A stretch of 64,000 bases of DNA, taken from contig MEHQ01002147.1 of assembly GCA_008828725.1 (NCBI GenBank), positions 143,367 through 207,366 on the forward strand. The letters run 5' to 3'. The notes beneath the pieces are model-generated. The model was given only the letters and a program-made list of their open reading frames with translations, did not search any database and was not told the DNA's origin. This document shows positions 36,801 through 48,000 of this stretch, one piece after another. Source of the DNA: Saccharina japonica (taxonomy: Eukaryota; Sar; Phaeophyceae; Laminariales; Laminariaceae). Each line of letters opens with the position of its first letter. The first letter of the stretch is position 1. The position numbers and the translations under genes were made by a program.

Positions 36801-39800
36801 TGATGGCTCTACGCATCATTTAGCCCCGTGTTTTTGGGTGTGCGTGCTCCAAACATGTACCAACACTTGAGTGTCGTCTCCCGATACATATGTATTGTGC
36901 ACGATACAGCAAACACATCCGCGTGTACTGCCAAACTATGGTGGTATTTCTATTAATGTAGGGGGTATATAGACTAAGTATAATTCATGCAAAAACGTGG
37001 GGATGCTTTGTATTTAGCTATTAATTGGATTGCTTAACCTTGCCTTGATTTGTGATCATGCCTGTTAAGTGCTAAATTGGTGTGCCGGGATAGGTTTTAC
37101 ATAATGGTGCACATGATGGGAATACCCAAAGGGAAGACATGCATATATTATATTGGAGGGATCGATTGCAGTGAAGTGGAGGCGCCCGCCGGGGGCGTAT
37201 GAAACATCTCAGCGAGAAGCATGCCTATATTATTTACGTATCACCCGAACCGCTACACAACCATATAGTATGCTGAGTACAATCAGCGGCCTCCCTGCTA
37301 GGTAAGCGAGACGTCAAAGAATCGCACTACTGTGATGACTCCAAGACAACCGAAAACCAATAACCTATTATTTTCAATGAAAATAGCACGTTAAACCAAA
37401 CCTCGACAGCCTCCTTGCTGGAAACACACCAAACCCTCGATCTTCCATTATCCACTGACGGGTAAAACAGTATCGTCCAATACGGCGTACTCCTATTCAA
37501 AGACTTCGCTCTCATTTTCAGTCGTAATATGACATCGCTAAACCACACGTGCCCCGCACATGCCAGAAATGTTTGCTTCACGACGACTGAATTTGGTACT
37601 CTCACATCTCAAATCCGCACATACCAGAAATGTTTTCTTCATGACGACTGAATTCGGTACTCTCATATCTCAAATCCCAACCGACATTCTGCAGATGTTG
37701 CTGCGTTTACGACGACCTGGGCACCTGTCATCCGGTATAGCCCGTACAATATCAACTGGCACTCTCCAGATGTTACTGTCTTTTGCGACAAACTGGATAT
37801 CTGCTATCGTACAAAGTCCTCTACCACAATCACTCACTCAAACATCATCCGGATAATTCAAAATTTCAAGCAACGAAACGGTTCATCCGATACCAGCCAT
37901 AAATACCTTTTGTCGAAAATCAAGTCCAATCCATGCGTGTTTGCTCTCCCTCGGCTACTCTCCCGCGGTTGCCTCATCAATCCGGTATTTAGCGTCGCCG
38001 CGGCTTGGATCTTATTGCGTATCCGCGTCGGTTATGGCAGCCGTCTCTCCCGAAGGATTGACCCAACGTAAGCATGGAGTACATGGTGCGATCGAAAACG
38101 ATGGGGCGATATTGGGCCTTCTACTCCTCATGCATGCAGCATCAGTATGCATTCCTTTGCCACCACTATTTCAATGTTTCCCACTAGACCAAGGCTCCGA
38201 CAGTTCTAGCTATTCGTGAATGCCACTCAATCAGGAAAACTCGTCAATGGCAATACAACCTTGCGCGTTCGTGGGTCACGATGTACACCCGAGTACATCA
38301 CTCAGCCCCCCTGCTCGGATGGCAGGTCGTTCAAATCGCTCACCAAGAATTTTCCCCCACACTTTGTACCCAACTCAGAAACTCTACCATGATCACGGAA
38401 GGAGGGATGTGGGGAGGGAGGAAGGGTGTTCTACTCTGCTATTTGTTGATTGTACTCAGAGATCAATCAACACTATTCCAGGACGTATTCAGTCTAAGTC
38501 GTAGAGACTGTCCTTCTTGCCTGCGCCCTGAAAATCAAGGTTATAGCCGCACCCCCACAGGACAACTCCTCCCCGAAACAGACCTCCCGCGGGTGGCTTT
38601 GCTCGCGTAATCTTCATTCGCGAAAAATATCTAGCTGCAAACCACTGCCCCTTTGAAATGTAATCTCGAGGTTACTGTCTACGTTCACATACTCCAACAC
38701 CCTCAGTTTGGCCGTCCAACGCATGGGATTAGGGTGCATGAGCACACCTCGCCATTGTTCGCGCAGCGTTAAAAAATGTCGGCTATGGGCTGACTATTAA
38801 TAGCAAGCCACCTCTAAATGGCCACCGCCGTCGCCACTGATGCTGTTGGAAAATGCTGAGGTGGCCCTTGACAATGACGTCGTGGTCTTTTTTTTTCTGT
38901 GCGGGGTAGAGATGAGCAGCAACGAAGCGCAGCGTGGCTGTGGGTGGCCCCGTCTTTCTAACGCCCGTTCCCATCAATAACCCCCGCACACATCTGCCGT
39001 TCACTCTTCTTGTGCAGGGTCTGCTGAACTTTTTGTGGTACGGCCTGAACGACAGTCTCAAGCAAGCCTGGCTGCAGGTGAGATGCCTGACCGCTTCGTA
39101 CGGTCCTGTTGTCTTATCGAAGGTCGTATTGTGATCGTAGCACCTTGGGTTATAGGCGCGTGCCGCTCGATTAGTCCGCGGACGGTGACACGATACGGTT
39201 AGGGGCTACACCAAGAACCCCAACATCACGCGCCGTCGCTTGTGAAGTGTGTGCTGCGTAAAAATATGTTATCTACCTGGCCGCCACTACACCTCTGTGT
39301 CTGCAGTCTGCACGTCGTTGATACTTACAGTACGAAGAACGTCTTTAAAGGGACTACCCATATTTCCCATGGTGATGTAACATGATGGCACAACTGCGTC
39401 ACCGTGTTAATCAGAATGCCTGCTCTGTAAAAACGCTCGCTCACCAGCGATGAAAATGCCAGGATGCCCTCGGTGAGGGGGGCGGGAAGACGGCAACCCT
39501 CGCTTTGTTCGGCAAGAGGGCTAGCACGTGTAAAATGGGATTGCAATCATAATAATGTGCCCGCTTGCTATTTGACCACGTGCACGTGGGTGATAAAAAA
39601 AATGAAACCTCAAGCCCTGGGGGCAAAGAAGACCAGTGACAGAGGTGTATTTGAAACCCTACTGCAGAAAGCTACTACATTTCGTCGTGCACGGGTCCCT
39701 ACTCCCCCGCGCTGATCGCTTACCTCTCGTAACGCCGACCGACCTCTGCTTCAGGATTTTCTGTACAGAAAAGCAGTGGCATCCTGTTGCCGTGCCCTCT

Positions 39801-41114
39801 GGTGCTGCTGTTCTAGCCCTTGCTGCCGCAAGTACGACTTTGAGGACGAGAAAAATGTCTCCACGGATAAACTTAGCCAGGTCGCTGACGCACGGGACGA
39901 GGCGGGGTCTTCGTCGGCCGACAGCATCGACCTTGCCGACAGCATGGAACAGGGGACTGGGGTGGGCTCCACCGTCGCTTCTTCCTCCCCCCAACTCGAG
40001 GCCACTCCGACCAGCTCTTCCAGGTCGTGGATTGTGCCGTGCGCGACGCCGTCTGTCCCCAGGCAACTGCAAGGGCTAGCGCCCAGGCGGCCGGCGAGGT
40101 CAAGCCGCAACGCCGTTCACCCCCACTCGCAAACGAAGGCGCCACGGACACAGAGTGTACGGAAGCAGTCGATGGCGGTGCCCGCTTCGAGGTGCCAGGT
40201 GAGAGAGACCACATCAAAAGCTAGCGCTAGAGTAGACCATGTAGATTCTTCAACCGCGAGCTTTCGTCGCACGATATTGTGTCTCGGTGACCGACCTTGA
40301 GTAAGCCAGTGGCAAGCTGAATGTAATAATGGTCCATAATGAGGTGAACCGCCGAGTGGGCTTTTGTCACATCACTGGGATGTCCGGGCTGCTCGATTTA
40401 AAAACAAAATATGTCTCGCCACCGCGCCTATACCCTGCGACAAGAACCGAAACGCCGCTTCTACGATCCGCTCGTTTATCTCAGGCGCGTACAACATGGA
40501 AGACAAGGCCGGTCCTGTCGCGCCCGGCACGCGCCTTTCACAAGACCGGGATCACTCCGCCGCGATTCCGCCTCAAAAGTCGGAAGCGCTCTGGGAAGGC
40601 TTTCAAAGGCGGTAGGTGGGCCGTGGCAACCCTGAGCTCGGCGCTGCCGATGGCAGTGTCGATGCCGATGGTGGCCCCATCCGTGCAAGTGGGCTCTTCT
40701 CCCTCTCAAACCGGCAGCGCGTACTCGTCTTGGTCTGGCAGCGACTACTTGCTCGAGGCTGCTGCTGTCAACTTCCGTCTCAGCGGCTACATCCGTGATC
40801 GCGCCAGCGCGGACCGCGGAGAGAGCGGAAGCGAAGACGAGCACGAGAGGGCCGGCGACGGCGACAGCAACAGCGTCGACGGCGGCAGCATCAGCAGCAC
40901 AAGCGTCGATGACGACAGGCCCAGCGTTCCTGGCGGAAATGTCACAGACGCAGGAAGAAGCGGTAGTACTCGGCCTGGGGGGGCGATCGACTCAACGTCA
41001 GTTGAAGGAAGGGCGGTTGATCATCCCACCAGGAGCATCGAAGAAGCCGATGCTTTCTCAGAACGCTTCGCAGGCGGTCGCAACGGGTTCGATGAACGGA
41101 AGGAGCCCTTGTAA
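27801..41114 (+). CDS. Seven-transmembrane receptor, cAMP-receptor / GCR1-like, with giant third loop
   Basis: Exons: 27801-27944, 31864-31980, 32355-32440, 32740-32849, 34412-35819, 36433-36559, 39018-39077, 39755-40198, 40485-41114; all listed junctions agree in phase, about 1,041 residues. TM1 (ASLSFLGSAVIVVANFRFK) is in exon 1, TM2 (LVVWLAVCDMFANLSYFLG) in exon 2, and TM3 spans exons 2-3. TM4 and the CTFCWI loop are in exon 4, TM5 in exon 5, TM6 (YPVIYVLCWIFTLINGSY) in exon 6, and TM7 runs into LLNFLWYGLNDSLKQAW. Cys in MLCYIQ and CTFCWI fit the usual extracellular disulfide. Loop 3, between TM5 and TM6, is about 430 residues, Ser/Arg-rich and encoded by one exon. The tail begins with a Cys cluster (CCRALWCCCSSPCC), a likely palmitoylation site, then a long acidic/Ser region. 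Family members act at the plasma membrane through G proteins. About seven residues usual between TM1 and TM2 are missing, so a microexon may lie in the 3.9-kb first intron. Confidence 0.8.
28174..28292 (-). mobile_element. 120-base MITE, copy 2 (receptor intron 1)
   Basis: Reverse-complement orientation of the 26174 copy: starts ATTACGGGGGACCATAG and ends CTATGGTCCCCCGTAGGAT, with the same interior words (ctagtaaataggacct; aacaatatttggtcct). The right end is slightly degraded. Confidence 0.8.
30663..30965 (+). repeat. Tandem duplication, two units of about 150 bases
   Basis: Unit 1 (30663-30812) and unit 2 (30813-30965) are nearly identical, sharing 'cgagctttgc(g/a)ggcggtac' and 'gcgcgcgagaacgcaaaaga'. 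It lies in the first receptor intron; no coding sense is seen. Confidence 0.8.
32869..34352 (+). mobile_element. 5'-truncated, decayed LINE (non-LTR retrotransposon)
   Basis: Lies inside receptor intron 32850-34411 and fills nearly all of it. Fragments in successive frames recover the 3' half of a LINE ORF2. They include an RT motif GLMFADGFVSIS (the catalytic pair reads DG, not DD), then EELQKQVEKVLEYTRKWRVT and DQYTYLGVDISNDCSWDAHI. The thumb/connection region spans 33434-33742, and a Cys/His knuckle remnant (CPCGKAIESR..H) is near 33977. Frameshifts and stops show it is dead. The 3' end (34230-34352) carries the 'ggtgctccgcctcgaaaggg' segment and a C-rich tail shared with 22545 and 43424. 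Confidence 0.82.
35842..35876 (+). repeat. (TTGC)n microsatellite after the loop-3 exon
   Basis: About eight gcttgcttgc-type units starting some 20 bases downstream of the donor at 35820. Confidence 0.7.
37557..37678 (+). repeat. Tandem duplication, two 61-base units
   Basis: Units share 'ccagaaatgtttgcttcacg' with few differences. They lie in the receptor intron between 36559 and 39018. The surrounding 37.5-38.7 kb contains weakly coding-like but broken frames that I could not identify. Confidence 0.7.
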
Positions 41115-42092
41115 CTGCAGTAGAAGCCTTCGCTCGGATGCGGACACCGACGTTTCCGCAGCTGGTTTATCGCCCATTCGACAAATTCGTCAGCTGTGTA
41201 GACAGGTCGACGAGGAACTAACACGCCATGGGAACAGCGCACCAGTGCGTGTGTTTCTCCCGCCGCAAGAACTACACCAGTATGTTTTGACATGTGCATA
41301 GCGAGGGTGAAACAAGATGTGCAGGCAGCAGTTTTCAGAGAAGTTCGCGTGTACGAAGTATCAATTAACGGCCCACACGATATTACACGATATTATAGCT
41401 CTAGGGCCCTCCCGCGGCCAGTGTATGTTGCGCAGGGCGGCTGTGCTCTTACCATGTATAGTTTTAAACAGGAGGTGACCTGTGCATTAAAGGCAATTTT
41501 ATTCAGGAGAAATAGGAGCCTCAATGGATGTAGATGATGTATCACAGTGTTTTGTCACCCGTAAGATTTATGCATGCCCTGCAGATCATCTGGGTTTATA
41601 GGTTTATGGGTGTCCATCTGCATGCAAGTTTAAGTTCGGAAATTTGAGGGACGCGGTATCAATTTGAGACACGCGGTATGCGGGGTAAAAGGGGGGCGCG
41701 GGGAGGCGAGGGAGGCTGGAAGCATGCCTTGATAACCGAGATGCGTATTTTATCCTCCCAGATGGGGTCTTGTTTTTATCCGCTTTGTTAATTTAGGCGA
41801 GTTGCGCCAAGTTTTGGTCGCTTGTTATGGCGGAAGGGGAGAGGGGGAGGGGTGGGTGTGTATTTTCGTGTATTTATGTGTATTATCGTGTATTTACGTA
41901 CAGTAAGGTAGATATACAACATTTTTTTTTGTTGTGGGGGTGGTACTAGACTCACCGAGGGCTGGACAACGTACTGCGTACTGACGATTAATTCAGATAT
42001 GTTTTCAACAAGAACAACCCCTTCCTATCTCGTTCTGCCTAGGAGCACCAATATAACCCTGTGCAAAATGCTAAGCGGTACTGTGGGCGCAT
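41115..42092. other. Convergent intergenic region, receptor / chaperonin-like genes
   Basis: About 980 bases between two stop codons on opposite strands, so it must contain both 3' UTRs. Nothing beyond short simple repeats ('gtgtatt' words at 41858-41897, a T-run at 41923) is apparent. Confidence 0.5.
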
Positions 42093-45000
42093 CTACCCGT
42101 CTTCTCCGCTGCTGGTATCCCCTTCCTCGATTGCCTTGTCCTCTCTTAGCCGCCCAGAAAATCTACCCCGGCATCTGACAACCCCGCCAACCCTCAACGC
42201 CGTGATCATGGCGTCAAGCAGGGCCGCAAGTATGCCGTACTTGACCGCCAACGGGTGCACCACCCCAGCTTCTAACCCGCACGATAGGGATATCATGGGC
42301 TCGGCTCCACTCCGAGGACACCAAACGTCGAAATGCTCGCCCTCGATTTCACCCGTTCTCACGACCAAACCCACCGAGTGTCGGCCGTCGGCTTGAAGGC
42401 TTTCCAGGGTGTGCTCGAGTCTAAGGCGGGCAGACGGCTGATTGCCATGGGGACGTTCTTGCGAGCGAGAAGAGGGGTTCTGACCGGAACCGGAGCAGGA
42501 GTTTTCCAGCAGAATGCGAGGAATAACCGCCGTTGCCGCCTCCAGGACACCGAAAGCCTTCGACATCCTGCCGCGATCAAGCGTACCGCCGCTGGCCAAA
42601 GCTCTTCGCACCGCTCTATCGGTAGCCCCCCCACAAGAAGCAACCCCGCCCGTTGCAAGCGACGACGGCTCAGCGTCTGTCGCTGGCGATGACCGACGTG
42701 CGCAAGAACACACTGCTCCTGGTGCGTCTGTTTCGCCCCTGATAGGACCGGTACGGGTACACCCGTTGGCAAACGTACCTCCTTCAAAATATCTACAACG
42801 AGCGGCCAGCTCTCGAAACAGGAGGGACAAGCACAGCTCGGAAGCCCCACCCCCCGCAACTACAGGGCATGAGGCCACCCCCAACTGAGGGTATCGGGAT
42901 AAATTGGCGGGGTCTATCCTCCCTCCGCGTGCTATCGGCGGGTCCCACGTGAGCCACTTGTGCATCAGGGTGAGACAGCTAGACACGCAGTTGGCGTATT
43001 CTATCAGAATCCCATCGCTTGGTGCCCTAAGAACGGCCTGGCATGCCAGCCCCGTCGGTGTCCCCTCCACAGCGCTCTCGTGACCGGGCATCGATGAGTT
43101 CCGCACGGTACCGCCCTTGCGGAGTCCATCGCCATACGGACCACGACCGTTCCCATATATGTAGCAGAATTTCGACTGTAAGCCTTGACCTAGGCACAAC
43201 GGATGTGCTCCTCGGGCAAGGCCGACCGTGCCGAGAGCGCGGTCGGAGAAGGTGCCGTCCCCCGTCACACGATGAAACGCCTGTGCGCCAAACCTCTGCG
43301 CGAGATAGTCTGCGTCTTGAGTTTCAACCAACTGCAGTCCGGCTATCCCTGCCTCACGGATAAGGTCGGGGAACGGGTGCTGCGTATTCCGAGGCAGGAG
43401 GTGAGCAGGAGGAAGGGTGGGGGGTGCGGTGGGGGGGGGGGGTACTCGGTTGTTGCTTGCCTCAGTCGTTTGACCATTGACCACGCGTCCCTTTCGAAAC
43501 GGAGCACCGTTCCTACTCCTAATGGAGACATCTCCAACATTGGCGCTCATTACGTTTTTTTCCATACATTACATTTTAAAAATGCTTATCTTATCCCCTT
43601 GGGGGGAGGGCGTTTGGTGCTTACTTGCTTTACTCGGTTGTTTTCTCGGTCTGTATTCAACTGTGTAAGGCGTAAAGCACCGCGCTTTCGCAAGCATTAG
43701 TGCGTGTCTGCTCTAAACTTGACTACGATAAAACCATCGTCCACACTCTCCGTACATGGATTGCAAGCTCTCGTTTGTTTAGTGACACTAGAGTCTACCG
43801 GCGGGTCCACCGGACCGAACCTTGAGGGCGTGAGTGCACGCCAAGAGATCGATGTTTGCAGCCACCAGGGCGTCTACCACCGCTTGCATCGCCCGACCTC
43901 GATGTCGCAGCAGTTCCGCATGCTGGTTCGCGTTAGTCACCCCCACGGTCACCCTGTGGGCAAGTAACGGCACGCCGTGAGAGGGGGAAGTTTTTCGAAA
44001 ACGAGCTACTGAAACAACGGCTGAGAGGATAAGCGCCGAACCGTGCGAAGGGAGAGTTGTTCGAAAAATGTTTTTCCGAAGCAAGATCGGAGAGGATGAG
44101 AGCCCGCAAAGCTCCCCCCTCGATGCTGTCATCCACATACAACAATTTCCGCCTCACAAGCGGTTCTTACTCGTAGCAGGATACAGTTCACCCTTCGTGC
44201 GACTCGCCGAACACCTCACGGCGCTTCGCGCTTGGTGCAAGCAATGTCCACCTGGTCAGTGAAAACCCGACGTGCTCCTTCCCGGCATTGAAGGGATACG
44301 AGGGTCTATGGTCATACGAATAGGGCCATGCACGACATGAATACACCCCCCACACACACCCCAACGGTTCTTAACCGTGACACACAGGCGTCCGAAAGCC
44401 CTCCCCGCCCAACGGTTCTCCAACATAAAATCGTGCAGAAACTATAAGTTCGACAGCGATGGTGAACATTTCAATGTATAATATCATGTTTTAGGTCTAA
44501 CCTGGTGTGGTACCCATCGCTGGGTGACCACGAGGAAGGCTCCACGGGGCACTTGAGCACAACGAATCTGAAACCCCCCTTCCTGGTCACCTGACGCCCC
44601 TCTAGTCTTTCGAGGGGTGCTGCTTGGTGTTGAGATTGCAGGTACAATGGTGGTTAGTATTTAGCACATGCGATAGGGGTATTATAGCACCTGCAGTAGT
44701 ATTTATGAGGTTATCATACTATTAGTACTACTAGTAAACATATTACTCGTAGTACCTTTAGTACTATTAGTACTATTAGTACTATTAATACTATTAGTAC
44801 TATTAGTACTAATAGTACCTTACCCCACAACTGTCCATGAGGAAAAAAAGTAACGCCCAACGCGATGAACAATATAATGGCAAAGTATACAACGAATAGC
44901 ATGGGGTAAAACAAATAATAACATTCCAACGAATAGTATCGTATAAAACAAATAATGGCATCCCAACGAATAGGTATAGTCTAAAACAAATAATGGCATT

Positions 45001-48000
45001 CCGAGGAACAATATCGTACCAGGTATGAAACAAGTAATGGCATTCCAACGAATACTATCGTATGAAACAAATAATGGGGTATACTATTAGTGCCTCACAT
45101 GAAGAGGTGTATACTATTAGCATCTCACCCACCAACTGACTTCGAGAAAAAAATGTACGCTTAACCCAATAACTCAATGGAGATACATTGCGGCTTGACT
45201 ACATAACGAATAGCATCGTGCATGTACTGCATGCTGTAACACAAAAAACCGTTCCAACGATGCTGGTTAGTTACTCAGTTGAGGAGTACACTGATAGTCA
45301 GTCGAAAACGATTTAGCCCAAAAGTGCTACTCCCATCGTAGCCCGCGTCATTCGGAATACGGCATACGGCATACGGCATACAGTGCTCAGGCTTTTCACA
45401 GAGTGCAACTGGAGTGCAGCTAGAGTAACGGCAATCGAGGAAGCAAGAGGCACAAAATATCGGAAGGTTGACGAAGACGTCGATCTGCAGTAGCCCAACA
45501 AGACGTGCTGCGAGTTTCGCCGACACGACGGCCTGCTCGCCAGAGTCCCCTTTTTTGGTTTCTCCCCACTGCAGCCACCACTGCAGCCACGAGGGCCTCT
45601 GCCCATTAGAGGCTGTCTGGTTTTCATATCGAGTCGCACGAACTACGAGTATACTATGGGTGTAAGCTCGAGGCATTGCCATGAACCTCGATAGGGAGGG
45701 GGGGTATAGAAGCTGTATGGTGACTGCAGTGCAGGGTCTACGGAAACGCCGAAAAAAGTGGCAATCATCGCATCTCCGTCAAGGTATCACCTCCGATCAG
45801 CCCGTAGGGAAGAACAACCCCGTCGTCCACTATCCTGCTCTGTACGCCGAGCGAACAAAAAAGCGAACAAAACACGTAGCATGGGGGGCGATGCACCACG
45901 CCTTCGTTTGTCCAGAGGAAGCAGTTTCGGCATTTGTTTTAATAGCGAGGGTCCAGTCACACGGGGGATGTAACAACGAAAGCCACCGTTAGTATGGACA
46001 ACATCCCTCGCGCTAAACGAAACAGGCGAGGTACAGTGGTCGCAATCAATCTGCGCATCTGTCTACACAAGGAAGTCTCAAGACATGTTTTGCATCTCGT
46101 GTACCGAAATGGGCTGTTTGTTGCATGCTACAGTTTCTACCACGAAATCGTGTAGGCATGAAGTAAAGTAAGTGGGCATGATGGATTATGCGTTACACCT
46201 AGCCCCAGTACTACGTAAAATCGATTTCAGGTCGCGGGGAGAGGCATATAAAAGGCGTGATTCAGGACAGACACAGCCACTTCGATTCAGTCCTTCAAAG
46301 CCTTTGCTTCTCCCAAGATATCAGGGAGAAACAAGTGCTTATTTTGAGACTCTCAACAGCAGCCTATCGCCCCGGCCCCACGGTGCACACCGTGGTACCT
46401 GGTCTCGCGGCCAGCTCAGTTTCTAAAACAATCATCTAAAACACATACCTCAGCAAGCCCGGCCCCTTTCGCTTTCAAAAGTAGTGTCCCGTCGTGACGA
46501 CGCATGAAGCGCACCGCGTCTACAAGACACCGCCTCGGCTCCTCCCAACCCTTGCCACTCTCGTCTCCGCCCCCCTCTCCTCTCCCACCATTGACACTGT
46601 CAGTGGGTCCGGCGATATCAGAACCTGGGGATCTTTGTAGCATTGACATTCGACGGTGCATCTGGTGAGCCGCTGATGCGGTCCAGTTCACCTGTCAACC
46701 ACGTTTTATGAAAGAAAGACCAGCATAGAAAGCTCAAGGAGAAGAAAGTTTGGCTCGACGGGTGCGGTGGTTCTACTGTATGGTGACGGAAGCGGAGAGC
46801 TAACACCTCATCTAGCCAAATGTGAAGGAGGCGGAGACCTGTTCCGCGTTTGAAGTTTACGTTTCCTATGGTAAGGAATTGCCTGTCTTCCCACGGGACT
46901 CTTGAGTTTGGTTATGACTCACCAAGAGTTCCACCAAAAGGTGGCATGCTTGCGGGGAGAACAACCCTCCCACGGCCGTGCCCAGGATATCCCGCAAACG
47001 CTCGGTGTATGCTTGTATGTCCAAACTGTCGCTGCGGCGCTTGCTTGCTTCGAAAGTGTTGTCGGAGGTATCCCCCGCCCGCTGCCTATCTCGAAAGGGG
47101 GCGTCAAATTGGGCATTGGCCGTTTCCGTCTCGCTTTTTCTCCACTTAGCGGTGCCCTGTGTGTCAGCGACCTTAGCGGCCAGTGGGTGCTCGAGTTCTC
47201 CAAACGTGCACTGCGAATGACACCCTGGTGGCTTCTCGTGGGGATCGTCGGCTTGGGTTCGGGAATACGTTGGTTGCAGTTCAGGGGGCGTGCGTGTAGG
47301 CCCGAAGTGTGCTGCCTCTCCCGAAGCCGACACGTGGGAAGGAGAATCAGCTGATCGCGAGGCTGGATGTTCTCCAACCCCGATAGACTGAGCCGCCAAG
47401 TGGGGCACGATAACTTGGTCCAACCACCGCGATCGAACCGAACAGAGGTCGTGGGAAAGAGCCAGCATCTGCGGAGCCCTGTAAGAAAAAAGTGTCGTCC
47501 AATGGGGTTGATTAATGGTGTTGTATTAGCGCGTCAAATTATGGAATGATGGTGGAAACGGGGGAGAAACTACACGAACTCGCTCTTTAGCACCTCTTTG
47601 AATAATGCACAATGCACAATGCACACTGCACACGGGTGTAGCGGTGTGAAGGGGAGGGGGGGGGGGGGGGGGGTGTATCATGTCGTGCACGGCCGTAGTC
47701 ATATGACCATAGACCTCGCATCCCTACAATGCCGCGGACGGAGCACGTTGGGGTTTCACCAACCAGGCAGCATTGCTTGCAACCAGCGCGAAGCGGCCGT
47801 GAGGTATTGGGCGAGTCGCATGGAGGTGAGCTGCATCCTGCTTGAACCGCGCTCTGAGGCGGACTTGCATATGGACGACAGCCTCCAATAAATTGATTTA
47901 ATATCGGTTGGCCACTTCCAGAGACAGCAATGGGTATATATGTATCTGCCTCATGGATGCCTTACCATATCACACTACGTGATACAATCATTCCCTTGTG

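Noticed and set aside
37941..38610. Overlapping plus-strand open frames suggesting a gene
   Set aside because: Frames switch repeatedly with stops between them; it could be a decayed transposon, but I could not recognise any domain.
43380..43565. The final chaperonin-like exon appears to extend upstream as one 490-codon open frame
   Set aside because: The extra N-terminal part is the LINE 3'-end fragment read through by chance; a clean acceptor at 43379 joins in phase with exon 44008-43821.
44758..45078. Regularly spaced repeats resembling a CRISPR array
   Set aside because: Units are contiguous minisatellites without unique spacers, inside a eukaryotic intron.
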